A stretch of 64,000 nucleotides of DNA, taken from assembly GCA_959347315.1 (NCBI GenBank), contig OY365819.1:21056637-21120636 (forward strand). Reading direction: 5' to 3'. Source of the DNA: Bimastos eiseni (lineage: Eukaryota > Annelida > Clitellata > Crassiclitellata > Lumbricidae). The notes beneath the pieces were generated by a model. The model did not search any database and was not told the DNA's origin. It worked only from the letters and a program-made list of their open reading frames with translations. Shown here in pieces: positions 24,908 to 35,262 of the stretch (positions within the stretch are counted from its first letter, which is position 1; the number at the start of each line of letters is the position of its first letter). The position numbers were made by a program, and so were the translations under genes.

Positions 24908-25530
24908 GGTCAAACGAAAGGATGATTGTTTTATAACGGTGTGTAGCGGGTGCGCTTTTACCGTCCTTCAGGTTTTCTTTCTTCGATTATTGTTTATCGT
25001 CTTTCTTTTCTCCTCTGGTTTCGCTGTTGTTGTTCGTCTTTTTCGTTTTCTTCATTTTATATATATTTTTATTGTTATTATTTTTATTTATTTTTTTAAG
25101 AGTTTTTATTTATTTATTTATTTTTTTTTTTCTTTATCTTGGTTTTCTTCAGCTCTTTTTTGGCTCATAAGGCTCTTTTATGGCCTGTATGGCTCTTTTT
25201 TGGCCATATTGGCTCTTTTTGTGGCATTATTTATTTTGTTTTTTATTTTATTTGGTTTTTTTGGCCAATATATGGCTCTTTTTCATAACAAATTTATTTA
25301 AGTAGCAGTTTTCATCTTTTGCCCTCTCTCTTCCTGCTGTCTATCTTCTGCCCCTGTTTCTCTCTTTCTACTTGTTTCTTCACTCTGCTATCTTCTTCTT
25401 CCTGGTTCCTCATACTGTTGTTGATTCTGTAAAGCAAGTGGTAAATTATTTACATATATACACAGTTATTTTTGCTCTTTTTTGTGTCCCACAGGGCTCT
25501 TTTTTGGCCATATTGGCTCTTTTTGTGGCA
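24908..25530. repeat. T-rich repeat X, copy 2
   Basis: Starts AGGATGATTGTTTTATAACG, contains GGTGTGTAGCGGGTGCGCTT, then GGCTCTTTTTTGGCC words at 25150-25230 and 25495-25530 and one CCCTCTCTCTTCCTGCTGTC block. It is shorter than copy 1 by about one 326-bp unit. It ends where another transposon terminus (GGCCCATTCCACCGTCAC) begins. Confidence 0.75.
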
Positions 25531-27420
25531 GGCCCATTCCACCGTCACGTGTGTGACATGTAGAAAAAAATAAGCATGCATTTCCTTGTCTTGGTCACAG
25601 TTAAGAGGTTTTTTCTTCTAAAAAAATGGCTTAATCCATCTACTGGGCTGTAATAATTAACAGTGAATCCTTAATATTATTGTGTAATGTTTTGTTTAAT
25701 AAATATATACACGCAAAGTTGGCTTTATGTATGTGACGCAGAAACAACAAATCTTGCGGGGATGATAATGTATTTCAAAAACTCTGTGAAATGCAATGCC
25801 ACAAAATTAAGTTGTACAACAAAATATATAACAGATGCACTCTTCTAAAAGAGTCTATTAATTTTATAATGTTTCTCCCATTTTTTGATTTTTTTTGGAT
25901 TAAAATTTATGCGTTACGTGTGTGACACAATCATTACGTGTGTGACTGCTTGTGCTGAAAATGTAAAATATCATGCAAACTTAAGTAAAACAATTCAATG
26001 TTAGTCAGTGTTAATTTGTAGTTCTTTATAACATGCTTGTAAGGTTATATAAGCAATCTTTAGCTCATGACTATTCATCGAATGTGAACTGGAGACGACT
26101 TTTATTAACTGGTGTTGGCGGCGAAATTTTCCTGACAATATTTTCTGGTCTGTAGAAGAGCTTGTCGAGTTTTGATGGCCACTTCCAGTACTTTCCCGAA
26201 GCCACCATAACAGAGACCTGTACACAATTGACATAAGTAATGCAGATGAGTACTTATTTCTAATGCATTAAATCAAGTGTCTTCAATAACTATATAAGCA
26301 TCATATGTGGAAAATACAAGACAAGTATTTTTGGGGAAGAAGCTATTACAAAAGATTTGTAAGCAAGGCATAATTAATATGTAAATTTTTGATTAATTAT
26401 TTACTTAATATTGAAATCATAATATACCATAAAGCACGTTATGTAATATTATACAAAGTATGTACTTCATGAATCCAGCGTGCATTAAACTTACAACGAT
26501 TGTACAGGATGACGTAGAGTAACAACTCCTGGAAACTCTTGTCCATCATAGAGAACAACACACCAATCACCGACGACAAGATTCAATGGTGCTGTCTGTT
26601 CGGCATCAGGTTGCTGGGGGTTAATTGATGCACCATCAGATGAGCCTGTTAGTTGTTGAACTACAGCAGTAGGACTTTCGCCAGAAGCCGTAAGCAACTC
26701 TTATTCACCACCAGGATACCTGCAGTTCACCACATGTACTTTATGAATTCCGTTGACTGGGAACATTGGTCCACGGATTTGCTCTGGTGATCACCTCATC
26801 GATTTCCTTCTGGGAAATGTGTACAACATCAGTAGATGGCATCAATTCTTTTGCAACTTTAGCAAAACTAAGAGAGTCATTAACAATTGTACTTCCACCT
26901 TTGCTCATGACCTTCTGGCGCACTAGTGACTTTGCCTTACTCCAATTCCGTCAATAACACCTTTACCGTGGGAAGTTGCAAAATACTTCCAACTCACATG
27001 AGTCTTATGCTTCTCTGAAATATCTTGTAGAAGTTTCATGCAGTACCTGTTCTTGAATTCAGAAGATGGACCATCAGTGAAGATTATTTCATTGGCATTG
27101 TTTGAATGGCAAATCATAATCTTCTCATAAATGTGCATGATGAAAGCATACACAGCATCTTTACCTTTATCTTTTGTATCGGAACAGATAAGAAATGTCT
27201 TATGAGCCATTGAAAAACAGTTCCACAATCACTTGGTAAGGCTGTACGAAAGTACTAAGTGTCTGAATAGATCCTGCAACAGGCGCTGCCGTGTGACAAC
27301 TGTGTCTCTTCTTATCTCTGCTTTTTCGCTTGCGTTCAGCTGCTGATTTCCTATATTCCATCTGCTATCTTCTCCTTGGTTTCTCTTTCGGTTGTAGAAT
27401 CTAAAAGGTAAGTTTTATCT
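25531..27420 (-). mobile_element. DDE-like DNA transposon (HGKG family), decayed
   Basis: The putative left terminus is GGCCCATTCCACCGTCACGT at 25531, followed by repeated ACGTGTGTGAC motifs (about 25547, 25916 and 25936). A transposase-like gene fills the right half on the minus strand. The right terminus is not identified and probably lost where non-LTR copy 4 begins (about 27430). The family is recognisable from its protein only. Confidence 0.5.
26079..27370 (-). pseudogene. Transposase-like gene with HGKG motif and an intron
   Basis: Read on the minus strand: a start region MEYRKSAAERKRKSRDKKR (about 27360), then EIIFTDGPSSEFKNRYC, YFATSHGKGVIDGIG and MRQKVMSKGGSTIV. An SH3-like stretch GDWCVVLYDGQEFPGVV follows. 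A donor GTAAGT follows 26495 and an acceptor TGTACAG precedes 26217. The last exon encodes MVASGKYWKWPSKLDKLFY and KISPPTPVNKSRLQFTFDE, ending at about 26079. I recognise the motif set from uncharacterised arthropod and cnidarian proteins but cannot name a superfamily. Breaks near 26940-26920 and 26740-26700, and a phase mismatch over the intron, make it a pseudogene. Confidence 0.6.
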
Positions 27421-27439
27421 TGGTTATGTTACAGTTTCA

Positions 27440-29310
27440 TTTATTTAATTCTACCCTCCCATATCTCCCGAATTTCATCATAAGCCAGTTTCTGTAGTTC
27501 CTGGCTTTGCAGGATGGTTTGTATGCTGCAATCCAATTTTAGTGCGGCGCACCGCTGTCGCAGTATGCTGCTGATGTTGCGTCTGGAGCAGCCCAAGAGA
27601 AGGTGATCTATTGTATCAGGTACTTTGCAGTTCTCACATTTACCGTCAGGGTGCTTCCTCATCTTATAAAGCCTCTCATTTAACATTACGCTACCCAGGC
27701 GTAGTCTGATTATCTGGACTTCCCGGCCACAAGGGGTGTCTATGTATTTTAATTTTGTAGTAACTTTTGGCTCTATGCTTTTATAGTGGGCTCCCGTTTG
27801 ACTGCCATCGTACTCCCCCTGCCATTGGTGGAGGACGTACTTATCGATCTTACTATACATTTCCGTCCACTCAATGTAGGGGGTGCAGTTGACAGCCCCC
27901 AACTGGAGCCCTTCTTTCGCGGCTTCATCTGCTTTTTCATTTTTCCTATTATGCCCACGTGACTAGGGATCCAGACAACCGTGACGCTTCCCGGCCAGAG
28001 TTTATTATTTATCTCCATCATTTCTATTAGGAGGTTGGGTCTTGAGTTTGAATTTTGCAGCTTCAAAGACTCTGAAAAAGTCTGTGAAAACTGCAAACCT
28101 GTCTCTTATAATAATAAGAGATTGTTTGTTGTTCGTTTGTTTGTTTGTTGTTCTCTAATCCATATTAGAGCTTCCCGTATCACCGGGAGTTCAGCCGCAT
28201 ACACAGTCTGCGAGTCTAAGGACTCTCCTCTCGCCCGTTGAAGGTATAGATACTGCTGCTGCAGTTCGATCGTCTGCTTTTGACCCGTCGGTGTATATGC
28301 AGATGTGTCTAGAATACCTCTCGATTGTTTCCAATGCAAGGATCTTCTGGACCTCTGGCGATACGGTTTTCTTATTTATTGATTTTTAAAGTGAAATGTC
28401 TATTTTTAGTTTTTTATTATGCCAAGGGGGCGACTTCTGGAACGCTGGACCCTGACACTCTTGGAATTGGCTGGCAAAGAAGTCTCTGGTTCTTGTATAC
28501 AGAGGTTCTCTGCCAACCCGATGCCTGTCATAATGCATTGTCCAGTGATCTTTCATCGCCACATCTTGTAGCGCCGCAGCAGATTCTCAGCGCTTCATTT
28601 TGCACGCATCTGCAGCCGTTGTTTTTCGGTGTTGCTTGCATTTTTCATGGCTATGTCCCCGTACTCGAGGACTGGGCGGATTAGGGCCCGATATATCATG
28701 AGCAGTGATTTTTTGGATGCCCCCATTTCATTCCGGACACGGTCCTCATTAATCCTAGCTGCTTTCTACATTTGGTGATGGTGTACGTTATGTGCGCTTT
28801 CCACGAGAGCCGCCTGTCAAAGATCACTCCCAGGAATTTGGCAGTGTCTGTCAGTTCTATGTTGTGTCCATTAACAGTCAGTCTTACGTCCTTGTCGTTG
28901 GCCCTCGTCCGTGGTCTGCTTGATGTAAATAGTATTGCCGTCGTCTTTGTCTATGTAACTATACTGTCAATTGAGTCCTGGATCCTCTTCTGCAGTATCC
29001 CCACTCTCTTCCCCGCCGCAAAGTTGGCACTGTCGTCTGCAAAGAGTGACAAGTCCACTCCGCCGACTGCATTGGGCATATCATTCATCATGATCAGGAA
29101 GAGCAGTGGTGATAATACTGATCCTTGGGGGGTGCCATTTTCCTGGGAGTAACTTTCCAACAGTGCGGCCCCCACCTTCACGTGGACAGTTCTCTTGGTG
29201 AGAAACTCCTTGACCCAGTCGTGCATCTTCCCGCCTACTCCTAGGTTTTGAATTTTCCTCATTAAGGTACGTGTATCATGTCGTATGCTTTTTCAAAGTC
29301 GATAAAGACC
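27440..29310 (-). pseudogene. Non-LTR copy 4, C-terminal half of ORF2 (RT, RNase H, CCHC)
   Basis: Complements copy 3. It starts at GKIQNLG-like sequence and holds NGTPQGSVLSPLLFLIMMND and the catalytic LSLFADDSA (about 29040). It continues to RNase H with IYTDGSKADDRTAA (about 28290) and VYAAELPVIREALIWI (about 28200). A C-terminal CCHC-like knuckle follows: CENCKVPDTIDHLLLGC (about 27640-27590). The stop is at about 27441. The RT/RNase H/knuckle order is that of the I-type group. Frame breaks at about 28951, 28340 and 27900. Its left end (about 27425) has a short AATAAATGAAACTG-type tail. Confidence 0.88.
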
Positions 29311-29918
29311 CCTGGTCAAACGAATGTGCTGGCTTATAAAGTATAGTACGCAGTCAGAGAGGCAACAACCAATCACAGCTCAAGTTGTACTGGCCATGCA
29401 CATGGTTGACGAATCAGACAATGTCCAAGAAGTAGGCTGGGCATCCTAACAGATATTCTACAGCCTAGATAGTTGATTGACAGCAATTAAATTGTCACAC
29501 TTGTGTAGCTGAACAATACAATTTGGTCAAGATTAAGTAATGTGAAACATTTACTAGGCTACAGAACCATAAATTGAATGTTACACATGACCCAACTTAT
29601 AGCTGCCAAGTAGAACAATAAATCAAGATATTTCAATTTAAAACATTTTAATCAAGGAGCATCTAACTCAGTTCCAAGGGTAAGTTGCCCCGCCGGCGTC
29701 TTACCCCATGGTATTCAATTCCGTTATCCATGTAAATAAGCCTCAATGTCTGAATGAAACAATATTTTTTAAATAGTTTTCTTGAAAGTTTTTGTCTGAT
29801 GTGTCCTTGTTCCAGATGAAATACTAGACTAGATTTCCTTTGTTCCCTAGGAAAAGTCTCTAAATGACTATTTCTATAAAAATCGCACAGCATGAGCAAT
29901 AGGAGTTCAGGATGCTAT
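29311..29918. other. Unrecognised stretch
   Basis: AT-rich. A minus-strand frame at 29663-29899 ends GVRRRRGNLPLELS but matches nothing I know. It lies just downstream of the next transposase remnant and may be its 3' region. Confidence 0.25.
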
Positions 29919-30990
29919 CTAGTCTGATTCATATTCACATGCTATGCAGTAAAAATTCTCCTCAATGCCCTGGCATTCATTGTGGAACACATGAGGCATC
30001 CCTTGTCTTAGCACTGGATCCAGCTTTTTCCGCTTGTGTCGTCGTAGAAACGAATGTGACAGGTAGCGCAAGGCTTCGTTCCATCGTGGCTTCTCATTGC
30101 TTGTGTTCCTTTACATTTCTCCTTTTGAGAAACTTTACCTCCATTTCTCTTGGTTGTGAGATCCGATTTATTTTTTTTTGGTGTGTCTTTGCTAATAACA
30201 TTGGTGCTTGTTGACCTGACCCTTTCTCCTAATTTCATCCCTTTGTCTGTGACGGACTTGCGTGTAGGCCTATTGTTTGATTCTGTTTTCAGGTTATCTT
30301 TTTTGTTCAGTAATTTTTTATTAGTTGTTGATGTCAACAGAGTAGCTCTTTCAGGCTTTTGGGTTCGGGCTGTGAATGCCTTGAACTGGGAGTTGATTCA
30401 CGAAATTGGTTCGATGAATTGGCCGCTTGTCCAACCTGGAGTGGCTGACTTTCCGGTTGTTCTGGTATTTATTATTAAGGTATGGTCTTGGAGCCATTTT
30501 GTTCAGTTTAGGTGTCGATGACAAGTCCTTCCAATCGCAAAAATCACTGAATTCCATCATCTTAGCAACCACTTTTTGTGAGTTTTCATTGCCCATGCAC
30601 ATAACAAAACCTCATTGAAGTCATAAATTGTACCCATTTCTTTCAGGCTGCTTTCAACTTTATGATGGATGTGGTCTGCGGTCATGAAAGTATGCCCGGG
30701 TAAAAAAATTTCAACTCAATAGTTTCTGCTGAGATTTCTGTGGAATTCAAAATGTACACAAGGAAGAGAAAAAGAGCCCAATTCTTATTTTGTCCAGTGC
30801 AATTATCTAACCACAATTTGAAGTGCTTGGCATCATGCTGATGCAATAAAAATTTGTGGTGAGCACTGACAATTTATTCCTTCTTTCTTCCAGCAGTTGC
30901 TTTGTGCCATACAAATCCCAGTGGTTGGCAAAGTTGCTGTTTACCAAGTATAACAAAGCTTTCGTTCAATGCTATTATGAAGAACACTGT
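29919..30990 (-). pseudogene. DUF7869-like putative transposase, copy 2, with PHD-like C-terminus
   Basis: The minus strand at about 30980-30780 encodes IIALNESFVILGKQQL, FVWHKATAGRKKE and FKLWLDNCTGQNKNWALFLF. After a frame break comes PGHTFMTADHIHHKVESSLK (about 30700). These are the GQNKN and GHTxxxxD signatures, but with VWHxAxAGR upstream, a branch clearly different from 21826-23560. The C-terminus has CATCHIRFYDDTSGKSWIQC, then after another break WFHNECQGIEENFYCIAC and stop TAG at 29919-29921. This is a PHD-like Cys/His finger of the sort found at the end of several transposases. Three or more frameshifts are seen. Confidence 0.7.
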
Positions 30991-30999
30991 TTTAAAAAC

Positions 31000-31680
31000 A
31001 TCAATTCATGGTAGCACAGTTACCTTCTGTATATCGGCCGAGTAGATAACAGATTAGGACTATCGATAAACTGTCAATAAACACTTTGTACTTCAGATTT
31101 ATGACTATCGGTATACACTAAGACTTTCCAATATAGAATAAAACTCATTTGAGAGAGATTACGAATAAACATTTATCGGATATTTTAGAGTCTGGGAAGT
31201 AAAATACTAATAAACAACTGACGCATCAACAGCACTGTTACCGCCATCTTTTTAATATCAACGCATCATGAGAAATATATAGTGTGAGAAGCCAAGTTTC
31301 CATTTTGGAGTTCACGATCTTTTCTGTATTCAGCATGGCCACTGTTGGCTCTGTGTATGCGTTCGCCTGATTCCTGACAATTGTCACATGTTATATCGAG
31401 GTTTTCTTTCCTGTGAAGATTATTGTGCATTGAAAATCTTTCACAGACTTCTCATTGCTCATGTCCCAATTAGGTATTATTCATTTTTTTACCACTGAGC
31501 GATAAAGATATTATGAACAAGAAATGTTGCAATGTTTAACTTCGAAATCATCATGCATGAACCAAACTGATATATCGCAAGGCAAATGTCTCTGGTTTGG
31601 TGCATGTTAGCGACGGTAGTGAGATGTACATGGATGAAATGTTTCAATATGAGAACCATTCTACTGGACTTGGTAAATTG
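31000..31680. other. No feature recognised
   Basis: AT-rich sequence with no credible coding region, splice structure or terminal repeat on either strand. Confidence 0.4.
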
Positions 31681-31689
31681 GCTGTAGTG

Positions 31690-32290
31690 TCAGAAATTGA
31701 CCCCAGACAAATCCTCCCTGATATGTTGCTCGACATATGTGTTGAAGAAGCAAAGCAGATTGATTGTGTTGTATTTATGTATGTATATTGAAGATATTGA
31801 ATCGTAAGCACGTCCTTTCTTGACACCATCTCCATAGACTATGATCCAATACATGGATGACAGAATGCATCCATTCCAGAAATGATTCCCATTCATGGTC
31901 CTTTCCACTCTGCCGCTCCATGTATGCCTCTTGAATCGCCAATATATTGCTGTTCCTATCTTGCATTTCAGCGAGGATGGCTTCATCGGTCTCCAAGAAT
32001 TGTTTTGACTTGGTTCATCTGATGCCGGAAATTGGCATGCTGCTGGAAACCTGGCTTTGTTCACTGGATAGAATGCTGCTTTCTGGTTGCTCTGTAGATA
32101 TCTCTTGGGTTGAGGCAGTGGCTGTGGCATCAATGTCATCATCAGCTATGGCCAGAAAATGCCTCTTAAACCAGAGATTGCTGCATGTACCCTGGACTGC
32201 CATATTTCAGGGGCTGGGGAAAATACAAAAGGACAAACGAAGCCATCGGTATCTGCCAAAGGGGGTCTCAAAGGATTGTTAACCGACTTG
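31690..32290 (-). pseudogene. Unrecognised protein remnant, possibly a transposon DNA-binding factor
   Basis: Two minus-strand frames join across a shift near 32010: ADDDIDATATASTQEISTEQ before it and FLETDEAILAEMQDRNSNIL, then HEWESFLEWMHSVIH after it. The composition (acidic linker, then a helical C-terminus) resembles the end of MADF/trihelix-type proteins carried by some Harbinger elements. I cannot confirm this. It could also be a host-derived retrocopy. Confidence 0.3.
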
Positions 32291-32309
32291 AAGCGTTATC
32301 AAGTCGCAG

Positions 32310-32870
32310 GTGCCAGAAAGTATGCTTGATGTCAATCATGCTAAGTACTTAAACCCAGGCGAGCGTCTTTTAAGAGCTTTGTTCGATTGCTTTGGGTCAA
32401 TACGTATTCGAAGGCTGCCATTCCTCTTTATCATCACCAGTAGGGCTGACACCCATTGGGTGGGTTCCATGATTGGTGTAAGTCTGCTGTAAGTCTGAGC
32501 AATTCCACCTCTATCTTGTCGCGTACTGTCACCGGCAGGCGATGTAGAGGCATCCATATTGGAGAAACGAGGGGGTCAACCCTCTAAGCATACATCTCTT
32601 TGAAGCATGCCCAAGGAATCGTCGAACAAGTCTGCGTAGCGGACGTACATTTCCGTTTCTGTAATAATTTTATGATACCATCTCTGTCAGTTGCTGAGTG
32701 CTGATGTGCTGTTCTCCTGTATTCTCTTCCGCAACTGTCCGCAAAGTCCATATTTAGCTCCTTGTGTGTGTGCAGATGCCTGACCGTAGCGGTCAGCATC
32801 CCAGGAGTTTTCAACTCCTGACGGTCGAACATGAGAAGCGTGGTGCAAGAAGGGTGTAGTTTGTTGCTGA
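32310..32870 (-). pseudogene. Gypsy (Ty3-type) LTR retrotransposon pol fragment
   Basis: The minus strand encodes MFDRQELKTPGMLTATVRH, the region after the aspartic protease. A frame-broken stretch ending CSTIPWACFKEMYA follows. Then comes the start of reverse transcriptase: LTPIMEPTQWVSALLVMIKR and LRIRIDPKQSNKALKR. The order protease then RT fits Ty3/Gypsy. MFDRTEL at 44675 in the second Gypsy element is the homologous segment. No LTR was identified. Confidence 0.72.
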
Positions 32871-32879
32871 CAATAATTT

Positions 32880-33519
32880 TGACATGAATGGGTTATAGAA
32901 TGTTCGACAAAAACCCACAGTCTAGGAGAAATTTCACATGCAAACTGTTAATGAGAATGTGTGAGTATAAGAGGCAGTTGTCGATAGTGTTGAGAGCCAG
33001 TAGTCTGATTGTCTGATTCTTTTAACTCTTTCATATCCGACGTCACTCATCTGGATCGGCACATAAAGCTATAGTGGTTGGGCTTACTGCAGTTTGCGCA
33101 GGATTTTCCAAAGGCTGGTCATGCGTATTTTGTCCTTGACCACAATATTATCACTTCTGGTCTGATAGTTTAGTTGGATAGCTTTCACGCGCATGTTGCA
33201 TATCACGGTTGTCCAAATTTCGTGGTTGTCGTGAATGTGTGGTTGGAGAACGACAACGTTTGTTGCTGTGTCAAGGCCTGAAGATCTGCAGACTCCTTCG
33301 TCGTTGTCTTCAGCTGTCGCATTGTTGCCTCCGACGATCAACAAATAATCTGCAACAGTTTTTTTCGCGTGGCGTCGTCGCGGATGCTGAGAACAGTCCT
33401 ATCGTGGATTGTTGATTTTTCCACCATTCCATATTCACAGGGTTTTATGAGTCTGGGCAGATCATGTGAGGAAAATCGCCGCCTGATGATCGCCGTACTC
33501 GCGGTCCAGCTTAGCTGCC
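32880..33519. other. Unassigned sequence before the P-element relic
   Basis: Open frames on both strands are short and mutually overlapping. Some of 33100-33500 could be the decayed N-terminal part of the P-like transposase, but no THAP motif was seen. Confidence 0.3.
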
Positions 33520-34370
33520 TTGACATAATTTGTCCGCTATCCTTTTAAACTCGTTGGCTGACTTCATTGTCCTCAAGCTCATGGGAAGGGGAATCATGCG
33601 CTGGTCAAAGGATGATATCCTACATGCCCTGGCACTCACAACTGTCCCACTTCCATTTGTGTCAACAGTGCGTCTTTTGGTTGGAGGCTTCAGCTGCCGT
33701 CCAGGAGTTGTACAGTTCTCTCTACACACTTTGCAGGCAAATGGCACTCGTCTTACAAAATGAAATTGGATCTTTCGTTTGATGAAGTGACTGTGGATCA
33801 ACACTCGTGCTACGATGCTCGTGAAGACCAAGTGCTAGGTCCTCACTCCAAGGTCCTTGTCTTTATGCTTCGTGGTCTGATGACCAAATGAAAGCAGCAT
33901 ATGACATTGTTTACTTTGACTTAGATGTGAAGCTGTCTGTGCCAAACTCATTGTAAAATGGAGTCGATTGGCTATGACGTCTCTGCTTGCATCTGAGATT
34001 TGGCGGGTGGTAACACTAACAGAGGGCTCCTATCTCAGACCGGAACTACAGAATCAGTGCCATTTTTTCATCGATCCTGCTGACCACTAGAGGAAAGTTT
34101 GGTGCTTTGCAGATGTACACCTGCTCAAACTACTACGGGATCATTTTTTAGATCACAGCCTCTGTCTGCCAAGCGTGACAGTAATTAAAAAGGAAACACT
34201 ACTGCAGCTGATGGATCAGGATAATGACGAACTGAAGATTGTCCACAGACTGCTGCTGCGATTCGCTCTCTGTTCCCAGATCAAATGGAGATGACGTATT
34301 GCTTTCAACTAGTGAACGATGCCTTAGACATTTTGATAACTCGAATTAAGAAGGGATATCTTCAAGCAAC
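33520..34370 (+). pseudogene. P-element-like (THAP9-type) transposase relic
   Basis: Plus-strand frames give RWSKDDILHALAL, PLPFVSTVRLLVGGFSCRPG, LDLSFDEVTVDQHSCYD, EDQVLGPHSKVLVFMLRGL and, further on, LLKLLRDHFLDHSLCLPS-like and ETTLLQLMDQDND-like pieces. The conserved LSFDE and CYDxxEDQxxGPH order is that of animal P transposases, GTP-dependent DDE enzymes. Multiple stops and frameshifts interrupt it. It is one of the few element genes here on the plus strand. Confidence 0.78.
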
Positions 34371-34399
34371 ATCGATAACATAGCTTCATGTTAAAGAAC

Positions 34400-35095
34400 A
34401 CGCATGTGTTGTCTGAACAGGGAAAAAGCTAACAACTGATTTGTTATGAGGAAGAGAAAGAAAGTCGCTCAACAGTAGACCAAGATAGTGCATTTGAAAT
34501 ATAGGAATCTTTGGGTATTAGCTATGGAATTTTACCAGTTCTGAATAATAACACGTTGACATGTTTGCACACTAAATTGTTCATAGTCATGTCTAAGTTG
34601 CTTTCTATAAGCCTAACTTGTTTTCTTGTAAAGGTTTTTGCTTTATTATAATTGCTATATGTCAGTCAGACCAAACACTACGTTACATAAATTTAAGGTA
34701 CAATGTATAAAGAACTGTTATGCATGGTGAATTGGGCATTTGTATGACATTGGTGTTCTCTCTTTTTAATTGTAGACAGTACAATTATACTTTATTTGCA
34801 ATATTCAGTACTAGTCCTTGCCATAATGTGAAGGTTTAGCATCTTTTATTCAATTCTTCCAAAAGATTTGCCCCATCTACCCTACTTACTTACTTACTTA
34901 AACTCAGCGTTATTGTATGCTACATTTGCTACTTAAAAAAATTCTTGGTTTTTTATTTAATTTCATATTTGCTTCATTATCAATTCAACTAAGTAACATA
35001 GTCTTCAATTCAACTAATTTATAACATTCACATTGGTCTCTGTCCTCACAGTTGCTACCTTTTTGTTTGAGCTTCATTGGCTCTAGTATTTTCGC
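34400..35095. other. No feature recognised
   Basis: AT-rich sequence with a short CTTA repeat (about 34880). It may include the 3' end of the P-like element, but no terminus could be defined. Confidence 0.35.
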
Positions 35096-35099
35096 ATCA

Positions 35100-35262
35100 G
35101 ATGTTGCTGCAGCCAACAGAGTTTCGTAATCAGGAAGTCATAAAACTCTGAGCAGTTTTGCAAGCTAAGCCGCAGGTGTGAGAATTTTACTCAAAAGACC
35201 AAGTACAAGACGTTTTCTTTCTTTAGTCCAAAAAGTATTCATCACGCTGAAAGTTCTTTCAC
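35100..35262 (-). pseudogene. hAT C-terminal dimerisation fragment
   Basis: The minus strand at 35262-35180 reads ERTFSVMNTFWTKERKRL, the hAT dimerisation signature, with a stop further on. Only about 50 residues remain. It does not belong to either fuller hAT copy in the window. Confidence 0.6.

Noticed and set aside
24896..29330. Shared 12-mer ctggtcaaacga near 24900 and 29313 as transposon boundaries
   Set aside because: A 12-base match is expected by chance many times in 64 kb and the flanks are unrelated.
31597..31791. Plus-strand 64-residue frame
   Set aside because: No family, no splice context, overlaps a better minus-strand remnant.
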